Origin: Siphonobacter curvatus
GTDB lineage: Bacteria; Bacteroidota; Bacteroidia; Cytophagales; Spirosomataceae
Direction: 5' to 3'
Assembly (NCBI RefSeq): GCF_002943425.1
Contig: NZ_PTRA01000001.1
Span: forward strand, 372,001 to 436,000
Length of the DNA: 64,000 nt
Positions 53,682 through 62,598 of the stretch are shown piece by piece; position 1 is the stretch's first letter, and each line of letters starts with the position of its first letter. The position numbers were made by a program, and so were the translations under genes. The notes under the pieces were generated by a model, which made no database searches, was not told where the DNA came from, and was given only the letters and a program-made list of their open reading frames with translations.

Positions 53682-54770
53682 ATGACTGAAGATTGGTTCA
53701 CGCTCCATCATCCTGACCTAGTTCCTTCACCCGGTATTGTATTCTATCAGGATCGGATTCGCCGGAATATTGCCATCATGGTGGCGATTGCCGGAAGTCC
53801 GGAGCGACTCATACCGCATACCAAAACCCACAAAACCATTGAAATCCTAAAGCTCCAGTTGGAGGTGGGTATTACGAAATTTAAAGTTTCGACCATCGCC
53901 GAAGCCGAAATGGCCGCCATGGCCGGAGCCCCCTGGGTGTTACTGGCGTATCCGGTAGTGGGACCGAATGTAGCCCGTTGGCACCAGCTAATGCAGCAGT
54001 ATCCGGAAACGAGCTTCCAGGCTTTAGTCGATAACCCGATTACAGCTCACGCGATCCATACCTATTTTGGCGAGGAAAAAGCTCCAGTTTTTATCGATGT
54101 AAACAATGGCATGGATCGTACCGGGGTAGAAGTAGAAAATCTACAAAGCCTGATCGACTATGTGCATACGCTGCCCAGCCTGGAACTGAAAGGTCTGCAC
54201 ATCTACGACGGCCATATCCGTAATACAGATTTTGAAGAACGGAAGGAAGTTGTAGACGCCGCCTATCAACGCGTAATGGATGCCATTCAGGTCGATGAAA
54301 ACTGGATGATCATTACCGGAGGCACGCCTTCATTCACCGTACACGCCCTGCGGACGGGTACTTATCTGAGTCCGGGTACCTGTCTACTGTGGGATTGGGG
54401 TTACGATGATTTGCTGGAAGAACAACCCTTTGAGTGGGCCGCTTTGCTGGTAACGCGGGTCGTATCGAAACCCGCCGAAGGGCTGATTACCATCGATCTG
54501 GGGCATAAAGCAGTAGCGGCCGAAAATCCAGTCAACCGACGGGTGAAGTTTCTTAATTTGGCGGAGTACGAATTACTCAGCCAGAGTGAGGAACATGGCG
54601 TAGTGCGAGTCAGTAGCTGGGAATCCATCGAGGTAGGCGATCTACTCTACGGCGTGCCGTATCACATTTGCCCGACCGTAGCCCTGCACGAAACGGCAAC
54701 TGTAGTGGAAAATGGGGAAGTTGTAGACGAATGGACTATTATATCACGAAAGCGAAAAATTACCATTTAA
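53682..54770 (+). CDS. D-threonine aldolase-like PLP enzyme
   Basis: A 362-residue fold-type III PLP enzyme of the D-TA/DSD family. The PLP lysine is in LIPHTKTHKT (about residues 44-53). GLHIYDGHIR and the C-terminal metal-binding HxxPxC-type segment (PYHICPTVALHE) match D-threonine aldolase and D-serine dehydratase. It cleaves D-beta-hydroxy amino acids to glycine plus aldehyde, or dehydrates D-serine; the two cannot be separated here. It forms an operon with the GntP permease. Confidence 0.88.
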   Translation: MTEDWFTLHHPDLVPSPGIVFYQDRIRRNIAIMVAIAGSPERLIPHTKTHKTIEILKLQLEVGITKFKVSTIAEAEMAAMAGAPWVLLAYPVVGPNVARWHQLMQQYPETSFQALVDNPITAHAIHTYFGEEKAPVFIDVNNGMDRTGVEVENLQSLIDYVHTLPSLELKGLHIYDGHIRNTDFEERKEVVDAAYQRVMDAIQVDENWMIITGGTPSFTVHALRTGTYLSPGTCLLWDWGYDDLLEEQPFEWAALLVTRVVSKPAEGLITIDLGHKAVAAENPVNRRVKFLNLAEYELLSQSEEHGVVRVSSWESIEVGDLLYGVPYHICPTVALHETATVVENGEVVDEWTIISRKRKITI

Positions 54771-54789
54771 GTATAGATCGAAGTAGATA

Positions 54790-54829
54790 AACAAAAAGCG
54801 GTGAGGCCAGGGCTCCACCGCTTTTTGTT
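54790..54829 (+). terminator. Terminator after the D-TA-like gene
   Basis: AACAAAAAGCGGTG (54790-54803) pairs with CACCGCTTTTTGTT (54816-54829) around a 12-base loop. Confidence 0.88.
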
Positions 54830-55001
54830 TGAGGAAACCTGAAAAATAGGCCGGTTTTTAAGCCCTGATAATCAGCGTTTCAGAAAATTTTAATGTCTTT
54901 CCCAGAACCCAACGCTTGTTTTTAGACTTATTTGTCCGGTTTTTTTTAGAAGCTACCGTACTGTTTTCTGGAGCTTCCAGGTTCCGTAAATTCATTGAAC
55001 T

Positions 55002-55955
55002 ATGCAAAAAAGAGCATTAGGAAAATCGAACATTGAAGTAGCACCGCTGGCCTTTGGCGGAAACGTATTTGGCTGGACCATCGACGAAACGACTTCATTT
55101 GAAATACTCGACGCTTTTGTAGCGGCTGGCTTTAATTTTATTGATACGGCTGATGTGTATTCCCGTTGGGTACCAGGCAACATTGGCGGCGAATCGGAGA
55201 CGATTCTGGGCAAATGGATGAAGCAGCGTAACAATCGCGAACAAATCATTCTGGCCACTAAAATCGGAGCCGACAACGGCAAAGGCCATCCGGACGTTTC
55301 CAAAGCCTACATCTTAAAGGGTGTGGAAGACTCCCTGCGTCGCTTGCAAACGGAGTACATTGACCTTTATCAGACGCACTACGACAACGAAAGTACGCCC
55401 GTCGAAGAAACGCTCGAAGCGTACGATCAACTGGTGAAAGCGGGTAAAGTACGCATTATCGGTACGTCAAACATGAGTCCCGAACGACTGAAAGCTTCGC
55501 TACAGGCCAGCGAAAAAAACGGGTATCCTCGCTACGAAACGCTACAACCCAATTATAGTCTGGTGGAGCGGAAGGAATACGAAGAAAGCTACGAGCCGAT
55601 TGTACTAGAGCATCAACTCAGTACGATCAACTATTATTCCTTAGCCAGTGGATTTCTCACGGGTAAGTACCGCTCCGAGGCTGACTTAGCGAAAAGTCAA
55701 CGCGGTCAGGGCGTGAAGAAATACCTCAACGAGCAGGGGCTAGGAATTTTAAAAGCCTTGGATGAAGTGGCAGAAGAATACAAAGTCACGCCCGCCAGTG
55801 TAGCCCTGGCCTGGCTGATGGCCCGGCCTTCTGTGGCAGCTCCCATTGCCAGTGCTACGAGTTTAAATCAGTTACAGTCGTTCATCCAGGCGGCAGAATT
55901 ATCGCTCCGTACGGAGGCGATCGAAAAGCTGGATCAGGCGAGTGACTGGAAGTAG
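55002..55955 (+). CDS. Aldo/keto reductase
   Basis: A 317-residue NADPH-dependent oxidoreductase with a TIM barrel. The AKR tetrad can be placed: Asp in FIDTADVYS, Tyr of the same segment, Lys in LATKIGADN and His in LYQTHYDN. It resembles the AKR12/general-stress-type group. It reduces aldehydes or ketones; the substrate is unknown. Transcribed alone. Confidence 0.9.
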   Translation: MQKRALGKSNIEVAPLAFGGNVFGWTIDETTSFEILDAFVAAGFNFIDTADVYSRWVPGNIGGESETILGKWMKQRNNREQIILATKIGADNGKGHPDVSKAYILKGVEDSLRRLQTEYIDLYQTHYDNESTPVEETLEAYDQLVKAGKVRIIGTSNMSPERLKASLQASEKNGYPRYETLQPNYSLVERKEYEESYEPIVLEHQLSTINYYSLASGFLTGKYRSEADLAKSQRGQGVKKYLNEQGLGILKALDEVAEEYKVTPASVALAWLMARPSVAAPIASATSLNQLQSFIQAAELSLRTEAIEKLDQASDWK

Positions 55956-56023
55956 GATTAAACATTAAGACTGCCTTTCTGCGGACAGTAGTGGTTTTAT
56001 ATCCTTTTGACAGCAAGAATACG

Positions 56024-56054
56024 ACTTCCCGGAGGTGCTACACGTTCGGGAAGT
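56024..56054. terminator. Weak bidirectional hairpin between the aldo/keto reductase and DoxX genes
   Basis: ACTTCCCG (56024-56031) pairs with CGGGAAGT (56047-56054); short T runs on either side. The genes converge. Confidence 0.6.
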
Positions 56055-56071
56055 TTCATTTTAAGCGTAGT

Positions 56072-56413
56072 TTATTTGGTAAAGGTATAGGCCCAGTAAA
56101 TCAGCACCCCTTGCAAAGGCAGTCGAGCCCAGAGAATCCAGGCGGGGATATTAGTGAACTTTCCGGAAGTAGCCATGTACCAGTTGGCTGGGAATACCGC
56201 AATTAACAGGAGAATAATACCCCAGGCCGCCCAGGTTCGAAGCGAGGGCACCAGCAAAGCCAGGCCCAGTACCAGTTCAGCAAAGCCGCTTAAGTACACC
56301 ATAGCTAATGGAGCGGGAATGGAAGGAGGCATGATTCGCAGATACGTCTGCGGGCGTACGAAGTGCAGAATACCCGCAACGACGTAGAGCAAGGACATCA
56401 GGTAGAGGCTCAT
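56072..56413 (-). CDS. DoxX family membrane protein
   Basis: A 113-residue protein with four membrane helices. The opening YLMSLLYVVAGILHFVRP and YLSGFAELVLGLALLVPSLR are characteristic of DoxX/DoxD-like proteins. In other organisms such proteins associate with terminal oxidases or redox enzymes; the role here is unknown. The start lies 36 bases after the stop of the ECF sigma gene, so the two may be co-transcribed. Confidence 0.85.
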   Translation of the reverse strand: MSLYLMSLLYVVAGILHFVRPQTYLRIMPPSIPAPLAMVYLSGFAELVLGLALLVPSLRTWAAWGIILLLIAVFPANWYMATSGKFTNIPAWILWARLPLQGVLIYWAYTFTK

Positions 56414-56449
56414 GCCGTTCTTCCTAAAAGATTAGGTCCAGCATGTCAA

Positions 56450-57028
56450 TCAACGGGATTTTCGTCGAAAAACTTGATAGTTATACCCCGCTTCCAGTGC
56501 CCGGTTCCGCAAGTGACTGACCGAAAGCTGTACGGCATTGACCACCGACTGATACTGCAGGCCCGTACGTTCTGAAATTTCTTCAATTGAAAACCCTTCG
56601 TGGTAACGTAGCTCCATGACCTGACGCTTCCGGCGGGGCAGGCTGTTGAGCGACTGCCGCGTAAAGCGTTGCCAGGAACTTTCGGCTTCGCGTTCAATCA
56701 ATCCACTTTCGGGGCAACTTTCCGTAATCAGATCAAAGGCGTCCGTTTCTTGACTCAGCGAAATGTGATTGGCGGGTAAGAGCTTTAAAATCTGATTTCG
56801 AAGCGAAAATTTCAGATAAGGTGTCAGCGGAGCATGGCGATTGAGGTTTCGGCGATGTTGCCAGATCCACAGAAATAAATCCTGGAGTGCATCTTCAACC
56901 ATCGCCGAATCAGCAAAGCGTCGCAGAGCCCAGGATCGTAACGGGCGGTACTGACGGCGGTACAGGATGCCCCACGCTTCACAATCGCCGTCCAGTAAGG
57001 CATTCCAGAGTTGTTGATCAGAAACCAC
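56450..57028 (-). CDS. ECF-type RNA polymerase sigma factor
   Basis: A 192-residue sigma factor with region 2 (about residues 20-90, VEDALQDLFLWIWQHRRNL) and region 4 (about 125-180, LRYHEGFSIEEISERTGLQY with the helix-turn-helix). The start appears to be GTG at 57028. It resembles Bacteroidota ECF factors that are often followed by FecR-type anti-sigma genes, but here DoxX follows instead and no anti-sigma gene is adjacent. The regulon is unknown. Confidence 0.9.
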   Translation of the reverse strand: MVSDQQLWNALLDGDCEAWGILYRRQYRPLRSWALRRFADSAMVEDALQDLFLWIWQHRRNLNRHAPLTPYLKFSLRNQILKLLPANHISLSQETDAFDLITESCPESGLIEREAESSWQRFTRQSLNSLPRRKRQVMELRYHEGFSIEEISERTGLQYQSVVNAVQLSVSHLRNRALEAGYNYQVFRRKSR

Positions 57029-57116
57029 GGTAGAGGTTAGGTTTTGCTCGTTTTACTGAACAAAATTCAACAATGCCTAGATGCACTACTTACCTGTACT
57101 TATCTTTAATTGATAC

Positions 57117-57124
57117 TATATTTG
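57117..57124 (+). promoter_or_regulatory. -7 promoter element for the AraC-family gene
   Basis: TATATTTG matches TAnnTTTG and lies 44 bases before the ATG at 57169. Confidence 0.45.
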
Positions 57125-57168
57125 CATGACTTGCGTCTAGTTTAAATTAGTGTTGAAAACACAGCATC

Positions 57169-58038
57169 ATGAAACCCGTTTATCACCGCTTTAATTTCGA
57201 AGGAAGTGCCTCGTTTGGGATGCGACAGGTCGTAGAGCCGTTTTTCTACAATCGCTGGCATTACCACCCGGAACTGGAAATTACCTGGGTACAGCAGGGG
57301 AGTGGTACGCGGCTCGTGGGTGACCACGTGGAGGCTTTTGAAGCGGGAGAGCTGATTATATTAGGTGCTAACTTACCCCATTTGTGGCGTTCAGACGAAG
57401 CCTACTTTAAACCGGATAATACGGAGTTGTGTAGTTCGCTTTCCATTCATTTCGCCGAAAATTTTGCCGGAAAAGAATTCAATACCTTGCCCGAGACGAA
57501 GCCCCTACGCGATCTGTTCCTGAAAGCCGAACGCGGTTTGAAAGTAACAGGAGCGACGCAACAGGCTGTGCAAAAACGAATGCAGGAATGTGCCACTGGC
57601 GATGACTTGTACCGACTGGTAGGCCTGTTGGATATTTTACGCCTGCTAGCTGATTCGAAAGATTTGGTTCCCTTGGCTAGTATCGGCTACGGTGTACCGA
57701 ACGATTTGCTGGATACCGAACGGCTGGCTAAAGTATACCATTACACCTTTACCCATTTTGCCAGTAAGATTACACTGGAAGAGATTGCCGCCGAAGCTGC
57801 CCTGAACCCACCTTCCTTCTGCCGATATTTCAAAAGTCGGATGCGAAAGACCTATACCGAATTTTTGGCGGAGGTACGCATTGGGCAGGCTTGCAAGTTA
57901 CTGATCTCCAGCGACTGGCCCGTCGCTCAGGTATGCTATGAGAGCGGATACGCTAACTTCTCGCATTTTAATCGGCATTTCAAACGTATTACGAGTTATA
58001 CACCCATTGAGTACCGCCGGGCCTATCAAAAAGCATAA
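57169..58038 (+). CDS. AraC family transcriptional regulator
   Basis: A 289-residue regulator. The N-terminal cupin-like sensor region (about residues 20-110) contains FYNRWHYHPELEITWVQQGS. The C-terminal pair of AraC helix-turn-helix motifs (about 190-285) includes ITLEEIAAEAALNPPSFCRYFK and VAQVCYESGYANFSHFNRHF. Such proteins usually activate sugar or carbohydrate genes; the target is unknown. Its neighbours do not suggest an obvious substrate. It ends at a small hairpin. Confidence 0.92.
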   Translation: MKPVYHRFNFEGSASFGMRQVVEPFFYNRWHYHPELEITWVQQGSGTRLVGDHVEAFEAGELIILGANLPHLWRSDEAYFKPDNTELCSSLSIHFAENFAGKEFNTLPETKPLRDLFLKAERGLKVTGATQQAVQKRMQECATGDDLYRLVGLLDILRLLADSKDLVPLASIGYGVPNDLLDTERLAKVYHYTFTHFASKITLEEIAAEAALNPPSFCRYFKSRMRKTYTEFLAEVRIGQACKLLISSDWPVAQVCYESGYANFSHFNRHFKRITSYTPIEYRRAYQKA

Positions 58039-58040
58039 AT

Positions 58041-58070
58041 AAAGCCGCACCCCTTGCGAAGTACGGCTTT
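58041..58070. terminator. Hairpin after the AraC-family gene
   Basis: AAAGCCG (58041-58047) pairs with CGGCTTT (58064-58070). A weaker alternative pairs GCCGCA with TGCGGC. Confidence 0.55.
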
Positions 58071-58145
58071 GCGGCAATAAACAATGATGTTATATAACTG
58101 ATTTTCTTCGCCTAAGGTTTGATAAACCCTGCTGAAGAATTCTAA

Positions 58146-59567
58146 TTAATTTCTACTACCTCGTGAACGCATGCCACCGCCACCCGGTTGTGGTTGGGCA
58201 GGAGCTTGCTGGGGCATCGCGTTTCCTCCACCTCTGGAAAACCCACCGCCCTGGCCTTCGGGCGACGATTGTCGCATGCCACCGCCCCAGGAACGACCTT
58301 CGGAGGGACTATTCATCGGCGATTGCCGATTACTCCGGAAGTCGGGAAATGATTCCCGGTTTGGAACACTCCGTTCGGGGCGACTGCCACCAAAAGGATT
58401 GGACTCGCGATTGGGCTGGTTATTCGGCATGGTAGTACGACCGGAGTTCCAGGGGTTACTGGCTTCACGATCAGGTCGACTGCCGCCGAATGGATTAGAC
58501 TCGCGACTGGGTTGAGGATTTGGCACAGCCGTACGATCAGAATTCCAGGGATTACTGCCTTCGCGGTTAGGTCGGCCATTTCCGGAGGAATTAGTGGGAT
58601 CAGTTCCACGATCACCGTTCCGATCGGCATTCCAGGGGTTGGTTCCGTTTCCCTGACTGGTCCCCGTTTCCCGTTTCGGACGATTGTTCGCGTCGAACGA
58701 AGCATTATAATCGGAATTGCCGCGACGATAAACGTTAGGATTCGAGCGGTCCGGAGTCGGCCGGGAATCGGTAGTATTAGAATTTCCGTTGTTCCAGTTC
58801 ACCGGACGATTATCCGAATTTCTCCCTGGGTTGTTGCCATTCCATTGGCCCTGATTCCGATCAAAGCGATCATTCCGGCCGCTCATACTACCCCGATCGT
58901 AGAAACCAGCCCGACGACCGAAATCATCCGCCCGACGAACATCCACGTTACGGCCCGTAGCCCGCTGAATATCGTAGGCTCGGGGCCCCGCAGCGTAAGA
59001 GCGGTTGTTGTACCGATACACGTTATTGATGATCGTCGTATTATGATAGATGTTTACCACCTGCGTACGGGGTACGCAATAGCTGTAAATCCGCGGGCTT
59101 AAAATGTACCGCTGCGGTACGAACGTCCAGTAGTTCCAGGGTAGGTTAATGTTAATGCTAATGTTCATACCCGGTCCAAGCGGAGCCCAGCCGTAGTATC
59201 CGCCTCCATTTCGCCAACCTACCCAGGCCGGTCCCCATTCGTAATCGGGAACCCAGACCCAACCCCGGTACGGGTCCATTTGCCAGCGACCGTAGTGAAA
59301 AGGAGCCCAACCCCAGGGATAATCCGATACCCAGGTATTTCCGTATTCGGTCATTTCCCAGTGTCCGGCCGTACCATAGGGCTGAAAGTCGGGACCCGCA
59401 TTGGGTACCCAGACCTGACCGTACTGCGGATTCTGAATCCATTCACCGTACGGTGACAATTCATTATAGAAAGTCGCAAAGGAAATGCTTACGCCGGGCT
59501 GGGCGGCAAGGCGGCCTACGCCAGCAAAAACGAAGCAGATCAGAGCGAAAATACGGATTGTTTTCAT
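58146..59567 (-). CDS. Exported YXWGXW/DUF6600-type protein with repeat-rich tail
   Basis: A 473-residue protein with a signal peptide (FALICFVFAGVGRLAAQ). The folded part (about residues 20-190) is rich in Trp, Tyr and Gly with repeated WVxDYxWGWAP-like units (DYPWGWAPFHYGRWQ, DYEWGPAWVGWR), typical of YXWGXW/DUF6600 proteins. The remaining ~270 residues are low-complexity Asn/Arg/Ser/Gly with imperfect repeats around ESNPFGGSRP and NPWNSDRT. The ATG at 59567 is preferred over 59615. Function is unknown, probably envelope or matrix associated. A long open frame on the opposite strand (58512-59102) is a by-product of the repeats. Confidence 0.85.
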   Translation of the reverse strand: MKTIRIFALICFVFAGVGRLAAQPGVSISFATFYNELSPYGEWIQNPQYGQVWVPNAGPDFQPYGTAGHWEMTEYGNTWVSDYPWGWAPFHYGRWQMDPYRGWVWVPDYEWGPAWVGWRNGGGYYGWAPLGPGMNISININLPWNYWTFVPQRYILSPRIYSYCVPRTQVVNIYHNTTIINNVYRYNNRSYAAGPRAYDIQRATGRNVDVRRADDFGRRAGFYDRGSMSGRNDRFDRNQGQWNGNNPGRNSDNRPVNWNNGNSNTTDSRPTPDRSNPNVYRRGNSDYNASFDANNRPKRETGTSQGNGTNPWNADRNGDRGTDPTNSSGNGRPNREGSNPWNSDRTAVPNPQPSRESNPFGGSRPDREASNPWNSGRTTMPNNQPNRESNPFGGSRPERSVPNRESFPDFRSNRQSPMNSPSEGRSWGGGMRQSSPEGQGGGFSRGGGNAMPQQAPAQPQPGGGGMRSRGSRN

Positions 59568-59958
59568 GGCTGGTGTGAATCGAGTCGATTCATTTAAAGC
59601 ACTAAAATTGAACATTTTATGTGTAAAAAGCTACCTAAAAAATGTTAAATTCTGTGCTGTTTTTGTAACTGAAGCTTGGATGAGTTGGGCGGACCTGGGT
59701 TTAGTATGGGCGAAGAAATTAATGGTTTTTAACAAATCGATGGCTTAGAGCTTCATGGAATGACCTTCCAGAACTCTAAGGATACTGTATGAAGTATCTG
59801 CTTCTAAAAACTGAAGCCATTTACCAAATCTAAACCGCTTGCTGGCCTAGGCAATGGACTGGCTAACCATTGAGCAATGGGAAAATATCCCACTGTACAT
59901 ACAGCATTTGAAAATACTCCCGATATTTCCGCTATCTATTCAGATGATTTCTAGACCT

Positions 59959-60795
59959 ATGAAAAAAGCCTTACTCTTCCTGGGCAGCCTGTTGCTGGCC
60001 AGTAGTCTGTTCGCTCAGAAAACGCCCGAATCCAAATCAGGCTGGATGCTCGGAGCCCAGTCGTATTCGTTCCGGCTCTTTCCTTTCGCCGAAGCCCTAC
60101 GAAAAATTGATAGTTGCGGTCTGAAATACGTCGAAGCTTTTCCCTCGCAGCAAATTGGTGGAGGAGTAACGGGTACCATGAACTTCACCATGGATGCAAG
60201 TACACGGCAGGCGGTGAAAAAAATGCTTAAAGATCGGGGCATTACGCTGGTAGCGTATGGCGTAGTTCGGGCCAAAGACGAAGCGGAATGGAAAGCCCTG
60301 TTCGAGTTTGCCAAAGAAATGGGCATTCGGAACATCAATTCCGAGCCGGACGTGAAGCAAATGCCGTATATCGGCAAACTGGCCCAGCAATACAAAATCA
60401 ACGTGGCCTTGCACAATCACCCCAAACCTTCCCACTACTGGCATCCTGACTCCGTACTGGCCGTGATTGGAAATAACCCGTACCTGGGTTCCTGCTCGGA
60501 TATTGGGCACTGGGTACGCTCAGGTTTGAATCCGGTAGCGTGTTTGAAACAACTCCAGGGACGCGTATTGGGCATGCATTTTAAGGATCTGGAAGAAAAG
60601 GCTCCGAAGACGCACGATGTCGTTTGGGGAACGGGTGTTTGTGATATTCCGGCCGTCATTGCTGAAATGAAACGCCAGAAATTCAAAGGTCCCATTTCGG
60701 CGGAATATGAATACCACTGGGAGAATAACGCTCCCGAAATTGCCGAAAGTGTCAAAAACTTCCGGACTATCTATACGAAGGGAAGTATAAAGTAA
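59959..60795 (+). CDS. Exported sugar phosphate isomerase/epimerase-like protein
   Basis: A 278-residue AP endonuclease 2/xylose isomerase-like TIM barrel with a signal peptide (ALLFLGSLLLASSLFAQ). HNHPKPSHYW, SDIGHWVRSG and GMHFKDLEE carry the expected metal-binding His/Asp/Glu residues. Exported members are frequent in Cytophagales, and their substrates are mostly unknown. The frame is open from 59854, but the ATG at 59959 gives the signal peptide. Followed by a strong terminator. Confidence 0.87.
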   Translation: MKKALLFLGSLLLASSLFAQKTPESKSGWMLGAQSYSFRLFPFAEALRKIDSCGLKYVEAFPSQQIGGGVTGTMNFTMDASTRQAVKKMLKDRGITLVAYGVVRAKDEAEWKALFEFAKEMGIRNINSEPDVKQMPYIGKLAQQYKINVALHNHPKPSHYWHPDSVLAVIGNNPYLGSCSDIGHWVRSGLNPVACLKQLQGRVLGMHFKDLEEKAPKTHDVVWGTGVCDIPAVIAEMKRQKFKGPISAEYEYHWENNAPEIAESVKNFRTIYTKGSIK

Positions 60796-60830
60796 TGGTA
60801 AGTTAACCTAAGAACAGTTTGACTGTCACA

Positions 60831-60866
60831 AAAAAGGGTTTTGGAAAAGCTTCCAAAACCCTTTTT
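60831..60866 (+). terminator. Terminator after the isomerase-like gene
   Basis: AAAAAGGGTTTTGGAA (60831-60846) pairs perfectly with 60851-60866 around a four-base loop, with T at the end. It may act in both directions, since the next gene converges. Confidence 0.92.
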
Positions 60867-60924
60867 CTATAAGCTGTGGCATGAAAGGTATAGGTGCCTT
60901 CTCAAACCCATTTAGCTGGCTAAT

Positions 60925-62271
60925 TTAATCAGCCGCCTGCTGTTTCATGAACGTTTCGGTAGCCTTATCGCCCTTCCGGATAAACGGACGAATGATCAGA
61001 CGTGTACCACGTTCGTAGGTGAAGAAACGGTACAGCCAGTTGCTCAATACGACCAGTTTGTTACGGAAACCAATCAGGTAGTAAATGTGAACGAATAGCC
61101 AAGCAAACCAAGCAATGATACCTCCCAGGGTGATTTTACCCGGTAAATCCGCAACAGCACGGGCCCGGCCAATAATTGCCAGAGAACCTTTGTCGAAGTA
61201 GCTGAACGGTTGCAATTCCTGTCCAGCCAACAGGCGTTTCAGGTTTTTGGCCAGGTGTTGACCCTGCTGAATGGCGGGTTGAGCAACGCCGGGGTGACCA
61301 TTCGGATACTTCTCCGACTTCATCATCGCGATATCACCGATCGCGAAAATATCCGTGTAGCCTTCAATCTGATTGAACAGGTTCACAGGGTACCGACCGC
61401 CCCGTTGGATGATTTCCTGGGGAATACCGGGCAGGGTGGCACCCGCTACTCCAGCAGCCCATACGAGCGTCTGCGTCTGGATTTGCTCACCGCCTTTGAA
61501 GGTTACGACTTCGCCGTCATAGGATTCAACGAGCGTTTTCGTTTTCACGATAACTCCCATTTTCTCCAGGTACGCTTGCGTTTTCTTACTGGATTCGGGC
61601 GACATTGGCGGCAGTACGCGGTCAAGGCCTTCCACCAGATAGATGTTCATTTTAGTGAAGTCCATGCCGGGATAGTCACCGGGCAGTACGTGCTTCCGCA
61701 TTTCGGCTAAAGCACCCGCCGTTTCTACACCCGTGGGACCACCTCCTACGATAACGATGTTGAGCAAACTCTGCCGCAGAGCCGCGTTCGTAGTCATATT
61801 CGCCTTTTCAAAACACTGCAGAATTTGGCTCCGCAGGTTCAGGGCATCGGTAATTTTCTTTAATGGAAATGAATTCTGCTTGATCTGGTCGTTACCGAAA
61901 AAGTTCGATTTCGTACCGGTAGCAATGATCAGGTAATCGTAGCTGAGGTCACCAATCAGCGTACTGATCGTTTTCGTGGCTGGATTAACACTCGTTACGC
62001 GTACCGGACGGAAATGAAAGTCTTCGTAATCTTCATCGAACATCTTCCGAAGCGGTTCGGCGATCGCATCCGCTTCCAGACCAGCCGTAGCCACCTGGTA
62101 CAGCAGCGGCCAGAACCCGTGATAGTTCTGTTTATCCAGCATAACCACCTGGAACTGCTTCCCCGGAAGCTTTTGAGCCAGGTTAATTCCTCCAAAACCG
62201 CCCCCAATGATGACCACGCGGGGTTTAGTGGTTTCTGGAATATTTAGCGAAAGATCTTTTAAATCAAGCAT
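60925..62271 (-). CDS. ndh: Type II NADH dehydrogenase (NAD(P)/FAD-dependent oxidoreductase)
   Basis: A 448-residue single-subunit NADH:quinone oxidoreductase. The FAD-binding VVIIGGGFGGINLAQKL is near the N-terminus (about residues 18-34), and the second Rossmann glycine motif IVIVGGGPTGVETAGALAEM (about 172-191) binds NADH. IFAIGDIAMM is the C-terminal FAD motif, and hydrophobic stretches near the end (about 370-410) anchor it to the membrane. It feeds electrons to quinone without pumping protons. The ATG at 62271 is preferred over 62337. It is divergent from a luciferase-like gene. Confidence 0.93.
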   Translation of the reverse strand: MLDLKDLSLNIPETTKPRVVIIGGGFGGINLAQKLPGKQFQVVMLDKQNYHGFWPLLYQVATAGLEADAIAEPLRKMFDEDYEDFHFRPVRVTSVNPATKTISTLIGDLSYDYLIIATGTKSNFFGNDQIKQNSFPLKKITDALNLRSQILQCFEKANMTTNAALRQSLLNIVIVGGGPTGVETAGALAEMRKHVLPGDYPGMDFTKMNIYLVEGLDRVLPPMSPESSKKTQAYLEKMGVIVKTKTLVESYDGEVVTFKGGEQIQTQTLVWAAGVAGATLPGIPQEIIQRGGRYPVNLFNQIEGYTDIFAIGDIAMMKSEKYPNGHPGVAQPAIQQGQHLAKNLKRLLAGQELQPFSYFDKGSLAIIGRARAVADLPGKITLGGIIAWFAWLFVHIYYLIGFRNKLVVLSNWLYRFFTYERGTRLIIRPFIRKGDKATETFMKQQAAD

Positions 62272-62455
62272 TTGACAAGTCGATGAACAAACGTTCTCTT
62301 CCAAAAAAACCGAACCAGATTTACATCGTAAATCCATGCGGAACGAATGGCCTCTGAAAACGTTTAAGAGTTAATGGTTTAAAAATGGGAAAAAGAGCAT
62401 TCTAGCATGCTTGATTCGTATTCTTACTCATTGTTATTCAAAAAAAGACTGATCG

Positions 62456-62566
62456 AATTTTAGTACAAAAATCAGCTTCTTCTTTCTAAAGAACAAAAAA
62501 TTTTATACTACGTTCAGGATCAGAGGTATTTAATGGCTTATAGTGCCAATTGTACTAAAATTGGCA
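62456..62566. promoter_or_regulatory. Inverted-repeat pair in the ndh / luciferase-like divergent region
   Basis: AATTTTAGTACAA (62456-62468) and its exact reverse complement TTGTACTAAAATT (62550-62562) lie 81 bases apart. The second overlaps a local palindrome, TGCCAATT-N7-AATTGGCA (62544-62566). Such a layout suggests two sites for one regulator serving both genes. Confidence 0.5.
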
Positions 62567-62598
62567 TTTAGCTGAAAGCGGAATAATGCAAAAAAATC

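Noticed and set aside
58512-59102. A 196-codon plus-strand open frame rich in Ile/Arg/Pro
   Set aside because: It is antisense to the repeat-rich part of the DUF6600-type gene, and its composition mirrors those repeats.
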